Assembly: GCA_015680685.1 (NCBI GenBank)
Contig: MNCI01012723.1
Span: 1-64,000, forward strand
DNA: 64,000 nt
Origin: Gnetum montanum
Taxonomy: Eukaryota > Streptophyta > Gnetopsida > Gnetales > Gnetaceae
Direction: 5' to 3'
Below the pieces are notes generated by a model, which worked only from the letters and a program-made list of their open reading frames with translations, ran no database searches and was not told the DNA's origin. Both the position numbers and the translations under genes were made by a program. Of this stretch, positions 21,119-33,765 are shown piece by piece. Position 1 is the stretch's first letter. Every line of letters begins with the position of its first letter.

Positions 21119-21969
21119 TGAAACACCATGAAATTTCAAGGCCTCAATGGTTTAGCAAAGTCTCGAGGGTTAGGCAAGGATTTGTAACAAGTTGCACATC
21201 TCAGCAAGTTTTCTCTTTTTGGCACAGAACAAAACAAGGGATGCACAGCAACAACACTTCAACTTCGCAAGTTAGCCTTGTCCAAAACTTTAATTTTTGT
21301 GTGCTACGCTGCATTACGCTATGCAGTGTAACACAACGTAGCGCAAGTAGCACAATCGATACAACAAGGATAACAAAATTTAAGCAGTGGCAGTCATTAT
21401 GCTATGATACGCTTTCTAGAGTATCACAACATAATCGTAGAACAANTGACATTTTGCTTCGAGCCTGACTCCCTTGCGCCTAGATTGGCTAGAACAAGGT
21501 AGATTGGCCTTTTTTTGTTTTATCTCTAAATAGCTTCTTGCTCTCGGTATGCACTTCGTCTAAACCGAAGTCCGCTTGCAACCATTGTATTCAACATATT
21601 TATTTATAAGTTCAATCCCAAATTTCGGGATCGTACATTCTCCAAATTCAATCTGTTGCATTTTACTTACATTGATTTTATAATCGTTTTGCATCATTTA
21701 CATCGTTATCACTATCTTCAAGATCCGATCTTAGAGCAGATCTCGTTTTCCCATCAATCGATATTGTACCTTCACATTGAAATCGTCATTTCGTGATCCG
21801 ATCATTACAAAATTTACTGATTAAGTAAGTCCCTGTCTGATGGACAAGACCGTTTAGGGTACCTCAGATTCGTTTTCTCTAGCACAGCCTTCACAAGGAT
21901 CTGAGGTTGGAACTGTATACATAGAAATTCGCTCGGTGTTTCCAGCAACCACCGTTTTCCGTTGTTACA
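21119..21969 (+). repeat. 5' LTR of the Tat-like element (internally shortened)
   Basis: 851 bp, TGAAACACC...GTTGTTACA. It lacks about 330 bp present in the partner LTR (roughly 36887-37224, including the TATA box) and about 45 bp near 21230. The large loss falls at a single n (21446), so it may be an assembly collapse, not a biological deletion. The U3 palindrome at 21396-21435 pairs ATTATGCTATGATACGC with GAGTATCACAACATAAT. Confidence 0.85.
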
Positions 21970-21975
21970 GTTTTC

Positions 21976-21993
21976 TGGTGCTAGGAGGACATG
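21976..21993 (+). other. Probable primer-binding site
   Basis: TGGTGCTAGGAGGACATG starts six bases after the LTR end. The TGG start fits a tRNA CCA end; the tRNA could not be identified with confidence. Confidence 0.35.
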
Positions 21994-22224
21994 AACCTCC
22001 AATCCATGTTTCACGGGTAGCCCTGTAAGCTGTCTGTACCCATTTTCAATCAATGCAAACGTGATACCTCCATGGTTATTTACGAGATTGTGTGGTGCAG
22101 ATCGGTTGCTTCGACGATTCCTCTGGAATCCTGCAGGGTAGAAGGCCCATTTTGTTTTGCCTTAGCTTGCCTTTGCCCTTGCGATCTTTATCCTTATTGT
22201 CATTACTCTCGAGCTGTGTAGAGG

Positions 22225-25000
22225 ATGGCTGCATCAACCACCGTTGTTGACACTGCTAACCTTGAGAATCCTTGGATGCTGCAAGTTACGCCTCCTGTGG
22301 TCGAGCTGCCAACTAGTCCGATGGGACCACACCAATCCCTTAGGCTCCAAAATAAAGAGCCTGAGGGACATGCTTAGTGTAGGGAACATTACAATTTCCT
22401 CTGTGCTAAACTTGCGGCAAATTTTCCCATGTATCCACAAGAACTCGAAGAGAAATGTGAATACGAGTTCATCTACTGTAACGGGAAGGAATTCGTTCCT
22501 TCGCCTAATGTTTTCATACATTTAACAGACCAGCAACATTAGATGTTGGACCAACTATTAATGGGCAGGGCATTAGTAGAACAACGAGACGAGATGTTTC
22601 GCGATGAAGCATCCCATGATGGGTAGGAAGATTTAGACCCCCACTTTGAGGGAGGTAGTCACGCTAGCTTTTTCGTGGCTCCTCCATCCATAGCATCCAG
22701 CGTAAACCTACTGTTTATGGTTACTACGCCATTATCATTGACTACTACCGACCGTGTGGTGCATAACGCTCAATGGCATTTATTCTCTCCGGCTACCCCC
22801 GGGTGGTATTCCTTTATAGACCATCCCTCCACAGTCACAATTTGCCAATCCATCTCATCGTATACCTATGCCTACATCACCGTATGTGAACACAGTGCCT
22901 ACTTTGCAATTACACGCAGTTCTTGCATTCATCCTAGCTCACATGACAGGACCTGCCACTATAGCATGGTGGGCTCCAAACACATCATCCCTTTTAGCAT
23001 AGCATACGTAGATGTCCCATCTTACTCACCATCAGCACCAAGTCCCGCAAACCCTAAACCCCACTATAGGGTCATTGTCTGTGCCCCCAACCACGCAAAC
23101 AACGTATCCCATGGCACAGTCAACGATGGTCGCCCCATCTGCACCACCTACCGGGTGGTGGATGTCACAAGCGGTGCTGCTTGTAGGGGCAGTCCCGATA
23201 ACATCGTACATAGGCCAAATGGCCACCCCTATCCCGCCACCTAGCATGGCTCATCATGCAATTCCACAAGCAACCTCTTCATCTACAGGTTTATATCAAG
23301 CCTTCCAGCTTATTCAGACCCTTACTGAGGAAGTTAAATGCCTCAAGGATGTTAATTTCGACATAATACAGGTCATGGATTTTTACCATGATGATCCTAT
23401 TAGCCCAGCAGTGCCTATTTTATTATTGCCTCCTGGGATGCCATTCCCCCATTTTACAAAATACAATGGGGAAGGCAATCCCAACGCCCATCTAGTGACC
23501 TTTAGGTAAGAGTCGTTGTTATTGCAACAATGGCTACACACCATCATCCATGTCTTTGCTATGTCTCTAATGGGTAAAGCTTTAGACTGGTATCGAGCAG
23601 TCCCACACTCTTCCATCTCAACCTTGGAAGAGCTATTAACTCAGTTCGTGACTCGTTTCAAATACAACCTAAAACTAGAAGTCATGCTAGATCAGCTCAT
23701 GAGAGTCAAGCAAGATTCGCTCGAGCTAGTCCAAAAGTTTATACAGCGGTGGAGCGCCACCTTGAATGAAATCCGTGAATCCATTGCAGAGGCTCATCTG
23801 TTAGCGATCTTCAAGGGGGTAGTCAACGACTTCATTAAGTCTAAACTGTATTACCTCGCTCCTCACTCCCTCAGCCAAGCCTTTGCTCAGTCTAAGAGCA
23901 TTCAAGACGCGGTAGAGGCTAGTAAAGACCCAGTGTATATGGTCTATAAAAATGCCCATAGCAAGGATAAAGAAAAAGTCAAAGCTATGACAACGATTAT
24001 AGCAACGGTAGCCGAAGGGACCAAGAAGAAAAATAACAACAAGAAAGCACCTGCGGTGCCTGCTGAGCCCACAACTAGCTCAAACAACGTCGACCAGGAA
24101 ACTCCACCTGCCCTTGAGGCATTTCCACAGCCGAAGCCTAATAGCATAAAGATAGCTCAAAATACGCAGCTCTACCTGTAAAGCCTTCAGAACTTCTGAA
24201 GAAATTACTGGAAACTAGCCATGTTCAACATAAGAAGGTGTCTGAGGAAGGTCTGAAACACCACAGATAGCATTGTGAGCTGCTTAAGAATCTCTCCTTG
24301 GCCCTACCAAATGAATCGCTAGTTCCCAAAAACTTTAGGTTGGACCGTTTCTGTGACTATCACCAACTGTGTGGTCATGACACGGATTACTGCTGGGCGT
24401 TGAAAGATGACATTCAATGCATGATTGATCAAAGTAAACTGGTCTTAGATAGTAGTAGTCCAATTCGTCTGGAAAATCAATCTATGCACGTGTACCAAGA
24501 CCTGTTAAACACAAATAATGCAGGGTACACTATCAACATGGTGGGTACAGAGGGCAATGGCCAAGCACAGCCAAAAGAACCCTTTGTGCTATGTGTACCT
24601 TCTTACCTGTCTCAGACGACAAGCCTGTTAACATCGACAAGTGTGGCTTAGCAAAAACCCTTCGTTCTTCGGGTCCTATCTCCTACCTTCGTTCCGCAAC
24701 CCACTATCAATAAAGCCGCGACTCAGCCCGCACCCACACCCAGGGCACCCTTTGTCATCAGGGTGCCAAATTCATCAGTTTCTCCTGCTACGTAGGGACG
24801 AATCTCTAAGTCAACACCTCAATCACAACCTAACAGGAAAGGAGAAGGGCGTATGACAGCTAATATAGCCAAGGATCGAATTACGCTGGGGTTTTCCAAG
24901 CCTATGTCCCTCGCCTTGATGACCTTGGCCCCACCCTCTAAAAAAGACAATGCTACGCAAGCACAACCATCTTCTCCTGGTCCAAGAAGATGCAACCCTC
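22225..25000 (+). pseudogene. gag: Tat-like gag
   Basis: First ATG of the internal region at 22225 (MAASTTVVDTANLENPWM). The frame continues with stops to about 23010, shifts for 23012-24181, and shifts again for 24298-25480. Residues from about 23290 contain the capsid-like Gag domain, with ALDWYRAVPHSSISTLEELL and FIQRWSATLNEIRES. At 24346-24402 is the C-x2-H-x3-GH-x4-C motif (CDYHQLCGHDTDYC) usual near the end of Tat-lineage Gag. Two frame shifts and several stops make it inactive. A relic of the same gag lies at 7806-9834. Confidence 0.8.
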
Positions 25001-25983
25001 AACCAAAAATCATTTCTCCCCAAGAGATTCGTCTCCTGGGACGAATGGAAAAAGAGAAGGGTGATAAACAACCAGATTGTGGGCGTGATCTCCTCGACGC
25101 TTTTACGCAAGTTAAGCAGGCTCGAAAACAAAAAAATACAACGTTGAGCCTCTATGACTTGTTGATGATGTCACAAAAGCATCGTGAGGCCATGGTTCAC
25201 ATGTTAACGTCCATATCCGTGGATGAGAGCCTGCCAGCGGATGAAGAAGTGATCCACTCCATCATGCTTTCCCTCGCCGCTGGACAACCTCGGCTTTCCC
25301 TACTAATTTTTCATGATGAATCCATGAAGGATGACCCAGAGAAGGGTCAAGTGACAACAACACCTATGTTCATCACTATCTGGGTTGGCCAATACCAGAT
25401 CCGGAGAGTACACATAGATGACGGGGTAGTTGCCAATGTCATTCCATACCCCATAGTGGATAAATTGGGTTTGATCGACTAGATCAGTTCCATGACAATG
25501 TCATGTTTAAATTCATTTAATGGGGCATGAGTGCAAGTCAAAGGAATAGTACACATCAACTTTGTAGTGGGGGACCAATTCCCCACAAACGTAGTGTTTA
25601 TCATCATCGAGGAGATGCCTGGTTTCAATTTAATCTTGGGGAGGTCTTGGTTGGCTCAACTAAGGGCAGTCTCATCACCTATCCATCAAGAGATTCATTT
25701 GCCCTATGTAAGAGGGGAAGTGACCATCCATGGTGATAAGATGATCCCTCAAGTTGTTAATAACGTAGAAATGGAACAGGGTTTGGAAATTGAAATCCCC
25801 AAAGATCAGTCTTCTGTCTCAGTATTTGAATAGGCCAAAATAAAGGCTGATGATAGCTTGATCCAGGATGAACTACCTTTTTAGGAGGAAGATAGTGGCG
25901 TAGAGGAACGGAGTAATAAACCTCCTCGTCCATACGCGTCGCCAAGACTAAAAACAATTAAGAAGCAGCTGCGGAGCCAGTGA
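25001..25983 (+). pseudogene. Tat-like retropepsin (PR)
   Basis: Open to 25482, then stops and a small shift. Active-site region VHIDDGVVANVIPYPIVDKL corresponds to the D-x-G-SSADVL motif of Tat proteases. The flap and C-terminal part read FPTNVVFIIIEEMPGFNLIL then GRSWL. The upstream part (about 25020-25330) is a linker containing QARKQKNTTLSLYDLLMMSQ. Protease would process Gag-Pol. The region ends with a stop at 25981-25983; RT is not continuous with it but lies 5.4 kb downstream. Confidence 0.75.
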
Positions 25984-26089
25984 ATAAACATGTTGGCATG
26001 ACATGTCACATTAGTCCACATTGTTTACTGTTATGCAATTTACGTTCTCTCTTTTCGCATTGTCCTTATTATGCTTTTTCATAAGCATT

Positions 26090-26320
26090 ACAACCCAAAA
26101 TGGCCTTAAACTAGTTGTGGCCCACTATGGCCTAAAATTGGCAAATGTAATTTACCCCTTTACGCTTATGATGGCCCAGCTCGAAATGGCCTTAAACTAG
26201 TTTTGGCCCGCTACAGCCTAAAACTGGCAATTTTTTTTATCCTTTTATGCTTACGATGGCCCTGCTCGAAATGGCCTTAAACTATTAACCACCTGTAGTG
26301 GCCTAAAAATTGTAATCATT
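26090..26320 (+). repeat. AATGGCCTTAAACTAG repeat tract after protease
   Basis: Three units of about 85 bp, each holding AATGGCCTTAAACTAGTTKT then GGCCYRCTAYRGCCTAAAAY and TGGCAA. The same kind of unit follows protease in the Tat relic (10690-10790). It lies between the protease stop and the 3' end of the antisense gene. Confidence 0.65.
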
Positions 26321-26420
26321 CTAACAATATGTTTCACTTCATGAAAACTGTCACATAGATTGAAGAACACTGTCCTTTCCTCCATCTCAGTACAACAAAA
26401 TGTTGGCCAATATAGCCACA

Positions 26421-29400
26421 TCACATGTTGCCTTTGTTACCATTTCCACCTGTGTCATTCAACTCCACCTCTACCTCATGAAGATCATCCTCATAAGGAC
26501 TTTCTTCGCGTGGTGTCTCTTTGTGGGGGCGATCCTCTCTATGAGGCTCTTCCTCATGGGATTTCTTGCCATGAGGTTGATCATCTTTGTGGGGCTCCTC
26601 CTCATGGAAACCCTCTTCTTGAGGACCATCATCTCCATTACGCTCCTCCTCATGGAAACCCTCTTCGTGAGGACCATCATTTGCATTATGCTCCTCATGA
26701 GGATCCTCTTTGTGTCGATCCTACGATTTGACATAAAACGCATGTTAGCATCGCCACCGAAACTACGCATAACAAGAATACAATAGTCCTACAACTTACC
26801 TATGATGGTCCTACATCAGCTGCGAAAGGAATTTGTTCCAAACCAACCCATAGGCATTGCATGATCTTGTCCTTGGTAAGCTTAGACCAAACACCATCTC
26901 CTAAATTAGTTTCAGCCTTAACCTTCCCCTTTTCCATAGGAGTCCATTGGGGTGGTTCAGGGAAGAAGGAAGGGGTAGTGGTTTCCCTACCAGGGAGGGT
27001 TATTTCTCTCTCTGGGGAGGCGCTTACTGTCACTTGCTCCTAAAACTTTTCGTATGCTCCAGAAGCATCGATGACATCGAGGAATAGCCGAAGGGATCAT
27101 GCTTCAACAGCGGAATCCTTGTAATGTTGGTGGTAGGTGACACTTTGTCACTTATACACATGCTTGTGGTCCTTTTGTGCCTGCCCCCATACTTGGACCC
27201 TCGTGCTGAAATCCTTCCAATCTTGGTTCTTTTGGGCTAGGAGATCCATTTGCATCCATTGCTCAATAAGCTCATGGCTGGCTTGGACATTGTTTCTGAT
27301 GATCGTCCAATAACGGGTGTAGTCAAACATAGTTGTCTGCCAATTCTCATCATTGGCCTCCCGACCTTGCAGAAATTTGTTTTGAGACTCTAGGTCCTCA
27401 ACCCTACCGGTTAGGAACGTCTTCTCCTTTTCTGCTTTTTGTAACCTCTTCCAAAGATCTTCGTTGATGTCCTGACACTCCCATAAAGAGTAGGCCAAGT
27501 GTAATGCACATTTACACATTTCATCGTAGAGGCTGTGTGGCACTTCGATCACCTCTAGTGAAGGTTCAGGGTCAGTGTCTAAGTCAACGGGCTGTTTGGG
27601 ATCCCATCTGAGGCAAGATCCTATAACATGAAAAATAATAGTTAGGCGCAACCAAATAATGCAATGTCACAATGCCAACAATCCCTGTGTTATAATAGTC
27701 ACATACCAATCTTAGGATTGATTCACTCTAGGCAACTGATCATATCATTCGTGGTGCCCTCCATAAAGGTGAATTTATCAGGAGTCTCATCCCAATGCTG
27801 ACTGGGTGCCACTAACAAAGGCACGAAGCTATTGTTAGAAATGTCTATTACGCAAACAAAATGAGTTGGACATAGTACGGTAGACACAAAGGGCAATGGA
27901 GATGTTATGATAACATAAAACTCAATTTAACAAAACCCTCAAAGATAGTAGCATGAGGTTTGCCCTATGAGGAAAGGTCAAACTTACCAATGACAAATCG
28001 TTTCTCTTTTCCTGGCTCATCCAAAAGGACCTCAGCGTCCTCTACTTCCGTTTCTTCTTCGAGCATAGGAACCTATATGCCACCTACGTTATTAACAGGG
28101 GCCTCCTTTTCCAAAACTAGGGTCCCTTCTTCATGCCGTATAACTATTGCCCCTATTTCAGGGGTCAAATCCTCTACATCTTTCCCTTTGTCTACCAAAC
28201 AAGCTGAAACATTTACAAATGCTACGCGATGCAAAAATGTCTATACAAAGCGTAATACATATATAAACTAATTACGTACCTCTCCACTTCCCAGTTGGGG
28301 GATCATTCTTGTGAAATTTGATTCGTAGCCTCTTTCCCTCTATGTCAGTCGGGCCAGGAGACTCAACGGCCAGACGATGTTTTTTCCACTGGACTGATGA
28401 ACTCACTATTTCTTCTACCAGGAATTTCCCCTTTGATGCACTACTAGTGTAAGAAGGGAGCGTCCCACCCATGCTATCTTGGCTCCATGCAGGAGGCACC
28501 TCCAGATCCTTAGTCATAAGTGAAAGCGAATCCCTGATACCTTCAGGGGGATCTTGCGATCGAGTGGTGCGAAAAACCTACGAAATCTATGATTTGGAAA
28601 TCTAATTACGATCTTGCTATACCCAGACTCCATCCCTACGAACCACCAGAAATTTAGCAAAATGCTGAAAGTAAGCTAAAAAAAAGGTGAAATGCACATT
28701 GAAACGAGACTTAAGCTTCTTGCGAAGCTTGACCATTTCATCCTGTAGGCCTTCAGCAAGGTAACTGGCCCAATTATACCATATTCCCTCCTCCATAACC
28801 TCCCACATGATTTGAGCCTACTTTATGGTAAGGATTCTTCCCTGGGAAAGTAACTTGGGGAAGGCACGGGCTCGGAAGAGAGGATAAATGGTATTAGCCA
28901 CCTCTAGCTAGATTTTGTCAGCAAGGATGCCTTTTGGCTCTTTTTTAACCCCTAGCCACTCCTTTTGCCAAAAAATTTGACGAACAGTCGAGTGTCAATA
29001 TCAAAACTCACATGCACGTTATGCACGTGCATGTAAAAATGCTCGGCTTCTTCACTGAATGAGTCAACTAGGGTTAACATTTCAGCTGAAGTGACATCAG
29101 TGCTTGTAGCCAAAATTAGCTCCATCAGTCCAGCTTCCCAGAGGTTATTGGTTAGGGTAGCTGGAGCTACTCCATGGCAAAGCCAACACTGCGCCTCTTT
29201 TATGTCACCATAACGAAAGAAGAGACTGCTTGTTTCACGCCTAGAGGCTATCATCGTGACCTCTCATGATTACCTAACTAAGAATATAAAGCAATGGTTT
29301 AGACAATATAGCAAAATAATACAATTTTATACATTATTTCCATTTTGTAAGATTCTACAATGGACCACCATAGCTTAATTTACCATGTCCGAACGACGAA

Positions 29401-30857
29401 GGAAACGATGGGATTTTCTCTTGCACGTCCGCAATGGTGATAGGACGATCCAAAGTCCACTCCTTATCCAGCCATCCAGAGTTTTTACACTTGGCAAAGA
29501 ATCTGACATAGCAGACAGGGTAGTGTGGGATTTCAAATTCTACTTGTCCTAGGACACCAGCACATACATTGCTAATAGAAGTGAACTCCTTTATGGCTGT
29601 TTCAGTTGTAGATAACATATCTGTATCACCTTGGAGACCATGCTCATTGATAAAGAACCTACACAACAGAATGTGGACAATTGTTTAATACTTGCCACAA
29701 ATTCAAACAATGGTTAGCGTATCATAACACCGTGGAAACACTTATCTGCTTGCATAATACACAATCCCAGGTGGATTCTGGAAGTAGGTCGTAAGATGAC
29801 GAGCCACGAACAGAGTGTTGTAGGCATGATAACAATCAAACCTAAGCATATCCCAGATCCAAGATAAATGCCTCAAACCCTTGGCACTCTATTCATGGTC
29901 TTCCATCCACACGGTTTCTATTGAGTCATCCACCAGAAATGTTAAGATGCTCTGTGTTGATCCAACTAGTAGCATCTCCAGAATGGCGACGGTTGTCTCA
30001 GCCAATAGATGCGACTAGATAATTATGCTGAAATTACACAACAAAAACTGCAAAAACTCCTGTGCGCCTCTTCAGAATGAAATCGACTCCTCCCCTACAT
30101 GAGCATGAGGAGGAGGAACATTGGCCACGGGGACATGTAAACAGCACAGAACGCCCATAATGTCCAAGATGATCAGGACGGGCTTTAACGTAATCCTTTA
30201 TAATAAAACACACTACCATTAGGAAAAAAAATTTAGACATGTTAACGACATAAGAAAAAAAAAAGGAAGTTCATAAAAATTCATTATGCAATATTAGAGT
30301 CTTCGTTACCTCGATTCCCAGAAAATTGTAGGTTACGCTAGAAATGCATTACCAAAACCGCCCAAACCCTTGCGACGGTGCAAGGTCTGTCCCTGATAAT
30401 AGCAATAAAAGTAACACCGCATATTGTCCTAGCGTAACATGCAACCATTATGGGTGAGACAATGAAATCCTATTTACACTACATAAGGGTATAATACTTG
30501 GACCCCTCCAGTTATGCATTGCGTTTGAATAGTATTGCCCAAGATCACCCAAACCCTTGCGACGGTGCAAGGTCTATCTCTGACAATGGCGATAGGGGTA
30601 ATATTACAAACTACAATAGCTTAGCCCACACAACCAGGTAACAACGCTTGACATAATACACATCTTTGAAACAAGTATAATTACGATGCCATAACAATGA
30701 AAATAACAATCATGTAGGAAAGGTAAAAAGTGACCTATCAGGCAAGTGGAGTAGCGTCCCAAGTTTCAACCTGAGCTTTAGAAATCCACTCCAAAATCTC
30801 TAGCACTTCATTGATCTTTTCCAATTTGGCATGTTTGCCTTTGATCTTCAGTGCCAT
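26421..30857 (-). pseudogene. Antisense multi-exon gene inside the Tat-like element
   Basis: Confident exons (minus strand): 28577-28280, 28203-27988, 27844-27707, 27620-26800, 26720-26421. The four introns have GT...AG ends (donors GTACGT, GTAAGT, GTATGT, GTAAGT) and phases 1,1,1,0 that keep one frame across all five exons. Less certain upstream exons: 30857-30738 (ATG in ACCATGGC; MALKIKGKHAKLEKINEVLE), 30027-29746 (donor changed from GT to AT), 29658-29384, 29273-about 28623. The protein has a globular middle (FLVDDSIETVW; GWLDKEWTLDRP), an acidic linker, a coiled coil (LQKAEKEKTFLTGRVEDLES), then an acidic DGPHEEGFHEEE repeat tail ending GNM-stop at 26421. Nonsense codons (for example TAG in the 28203-27988 exon; two TGA and one TAG near 27145-27050) show decay. 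Family not recognised. It may be a captured host gene or a lineage-specific antisense ORF. Confidence 0.72.
30361..30575. repeat. Direct repeat in an intron of the antisense gene
   Basis: A 28-bp identical block beginning CCCAAACCCTTGCGACGGTG occurs at 30361 and 30548. Similar flanks (CTGATAATAGC/CTGACAATGGC and GTAAYA) define a tandem duplication of 187 bp. Confidence 0.7.
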
Positions 30858-30944
30858 GGTTACGCCTGAACAATCTTTGCAAAATCGTCTACTTACGCCT
30901 TCCTTTCACTCTCCTTCTGCTATAGCCTAATTCAAATTCGCGAT

Positions 30945-30952
30945 GTTTATAG
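30945..30952 (-). promoter_or_regulatory. Candidate TATA box of the antisense gene
   Basis: CTATAAAC on the minus strand, 88 bases upstream of the ATG at 30857, which stands in a favourable ACCATGGC context. With no LTR nearby in this orientation, it would be an independent antisense promoter. Spacing supports it; activity is inferred. Confidence 0.5.
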
Positions 30953-31444
30953 TATGCTTTGAGGACAAACCATCAACTTAAAAATGTAATGGTTGAAACT
31001 AACTATTTTTCGTGTTCGATCAATGCGGAACCTTCCCGAAACGCAGGTATGTCAATGCAACATGAAGCGTGAAGATCACAACATTAATCTCGTAGATATC
31101 ATATGGATTACAGTCTGAAAAGACCCTAAACTAACACATAGCTTATTGTCTCATAATCTGATCGCATTAACTATGGTTTGCACAAAATTCTAAATAAGCT
31201 GCTTTGACACACTAGACATGCCACGTTACACCTTTCATCATAGTTTGCAGAAGTCTTACGCTAACATCTAGGAAACCAAGCTTGCTGCTTTCTTACAAAC
31301 TGTGCATATTGTAACAGTCCGCTAAGACCTTAAACTGGCAACCTTTTAACATGCATCTTTTGAAAGCCTTATATGATTTCAACAGATCGACAAAAAACAA
31401 TATAACAACTTTCGTTCTTGGTGGTTTTGCAGGTCAATTAGCAA

Positions 31445-32965
31445 ATGGACATAGCTTTATTTGCACCCCTAGCCCTAATAGGTCCATACGGGGAAACTAT
31501 TAGACAGCTCAACCATGTACTAATAAGAACTGATGCTTCTCTTTATGACACAACCATAGCAACATCAGAAATATCCCCAAACTGGCCAAAACATTTGGCC
31601 CAAACCCTAGACCTGGAAGCTAGTGATGTGACCGAGGATCCCCTTACTGAGGTCCCTGTAATTACGCAAAAAGAGAAAAGTAAAACTTTGAAAGTTAATT
31701 CTCTCCTTAACCAACAAACGTAGAGTGACATACTCCGAGTGCTCCAAAATAATGTTGTGGTATTCGCATGGTCATACGAAGACATGCTAGGTTTAGACCT
31801 AAGACTAATACATCACAACATAGTTTTAAACCCACATATCAAAGCAGTTAAATAGAAAGCATGAAAGATTAAGCCTGAAATCACACTGGTAGTGCGTGAT
31901 GAAATCACTAAACTGTATTAGGCTAGTTTGATTCGCGCGGTCGATTATTCAGACTGGGTGTCAAACATCGTAGTTGTCTCTCAGAAAAATGGAGGAATAC
32001 GCATCTGTATAGACATCTGCAATCTGAACAAGGTAACGATTAAAGACAACTTCCCATTACCGAGTATCAACCAACTTATCGATACAACACCTGGCCAAGC
32101 TTTACTATCTTTTATGGATGGGTTTTTAGGTTATAATCAAATTTTCATCAACCTAGAACATCAACTGACTACAACCTTCATGAACCCCTGGGGAACTTTC
32201 TGTTACACCATGATGCCTTTCAGGTTAAAAAACGCTAGAGCAACTTATCAACGTGCCATGACGTAAATCTTTAGTGATTACCTCTTAGAGAGATTGAACT
32301 ACTATGTAGATGACATAGCTGTCAAATCTAAGAAGTCGGAAGATCACCCAGAAGACCTAGAGTTAATCCTGAAACGATGTCTCAGGCACGACCTACGACT
32401 CAACCTAAGAAAATGCATCTTTGGAGTCAAAAATGGATGCATGTTGGGGTTTGTGGTATTGGAGACTGGAATATGGGTCGACCTCGACAAGGTTAAAGTC
32501 ATCGTTAACCTAGCACCACCTACAAACCTCAAAGAATTACGTGGGTTGCAGGGTAGGTTGCAATTTATCAAGCAGTTCATCTCAAAGTTAATAGATAAAT
32601 TATGTCTTATGCAGCATCTGCTTAAGAAAGGAGTTAACTTCGAATGGACCGAAGACTGCCAATGTGCGTTTGATGACCTGAAGAAAGAGCTGTTACATTT
32701 GCCAATGGTTTTCCCACCACAAAGGGATCAACCTTTCTACATCTATCTGGCAAGCTCAGATGTGTCTATAGTTGTGTTGTTGTGCCAAAGAAGGAACGAT
32801 GGGTCAAAAGTCCCTATCTATTATCTAAGTCACACTCTATTTGCATATGAAACAAGGTACAATGAGGTAGAGCGAAACTGTTTGGCATTGGTGTTTGTAC
32901 TAAAAAATGTAGACGCTATCTTTTCCGTAGTGAAGTTAACATAATTTGCAAGAACAACATTCTGC
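31445..32965 (+). pseudogene. pol: Tat-like reverse transcriptase and first RNase H
   Basis: From MDIALFAPLALIGPYGETIR to VVKLT. RT motifs are all visible: WVSNIVVVSQKNGGIRICID (domains 1-2), FPLPSINQLIDTTPGQ, FMDGFLGYNQI, PWGTFCYTMMPFRLKNA and catalytic YVDD at about 32300-32311, followed by the thumb GIWVDLDKVKVI. The first RNase H (YIYLASSDVSIVVLLCQRRN, IYYLSHTLFAYETRYNEVER) has lost its first catalytic Asp, usual in Tat elements that own a second RNase H. Stops at about 31721, 31855, 31918 and 32264, and a frame change near 32935, inactivate it. Confidence 0.85.
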
Positions 32966-33765
32966 AGGCCATCATAAACAATTTATACGAGAGTAGTAGG
33001 ATAGCCCGCTGGAAGGCCATCACAGCAGAATTTGACTTGCACTACATCGGTCAATCATACATGAAAGGCCAGGCCATAGTTGACTAGCTTGTAATATCAC
33101 CTGTTAACAATCAAGTTACGATAGAGCTTGAGTTTCCTGATGAACAGATACATAGTTTAAGCCCTATATCGATAGGCCTCAAAACAACATTATACGTTGA
33201 TGGAGCTTTGACTACTAGAGGAGGCAGTGTTGCCACTATCATTACGCTCTCCCCTGAAGATGTTCGTCCACTGGCTTACCACATGGCATTTCCTTGTACG
33301 AACAATGTGGCAAAGTACGAGGGGCTCCTCAGGGGATTGTTGATAGCCAAGGAACTCAACGTTCAACACTTGGCAATCTGAGGCGATTCAATGCTTGTCA
33401 TCAATCAAATCACAAGGGTCTATGCCTGCAAAACTATACATCTGCAGCCCTATTGCGATATGGCTAAAGATCTCCTGAGACAATTCACGACGACTAACAT
33501 CCAACATGTGCCACGTAATGAGAACACCGTAGCTGATGCACTAGCCACACTAGCTTTAAACGTGCCACCACATTTGTTTGCCACCTTGCCTGCCTTAATG
33601 ACGGAATGTATAGATCCTATCATACAAGTGACACAAATCTCTTCTCTAAGCATGGGGGGAATGCCAAAATGGTACGATAACATTAAAACTTACCTTCTGC
33701 ATGGTGAACCACCGCACGAGTTAACACTTGCACAAAAAGATGCAATCCACAAGCGTGCCAGGTAA
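32966..33765 (+). pseudogene. Second, archaeal-type RNase H domain (aRNH)
   Basis: After a connection segment (ARWKAITAEFDLHYIGQSYM) the frame reads TTLYVDGALTTRGGSVATII, NNVAKYEGLLRGLLIAKELN, a TGA, then GDSMLVINQI and ENTVADALATLA. These supply the D, E, D and D metal ligands of RNase H. An extra RNase H between the normal one and integrase is a marker of the plant Tat lineage. One in-frame TGA at about 33379 and one TAG near 33085 break it. Confidence 0.8.

Noticed and set aside
21976-22000. Extended tRNA-like pairing at the Tat-like primer site
   Set aside because: The stretch contains GGAGG...CCTCC resembling a T-arm, but the acceptor part is too short to fit a real tRNA, so no primer tRNA is named.
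23032-23247. Minus-strand frame inside gag
   Set aside because: Shadow of the proline/threonine-rich Gag region; no splice sites, start context or conservation.
26360-26786. Plus-strand hydrophobic frames (123 and 128 codons)
   Set aside because: They are shadows of the acidic HEEE-type repeats encoded on the minus strand in the last exon of the antisense gene.
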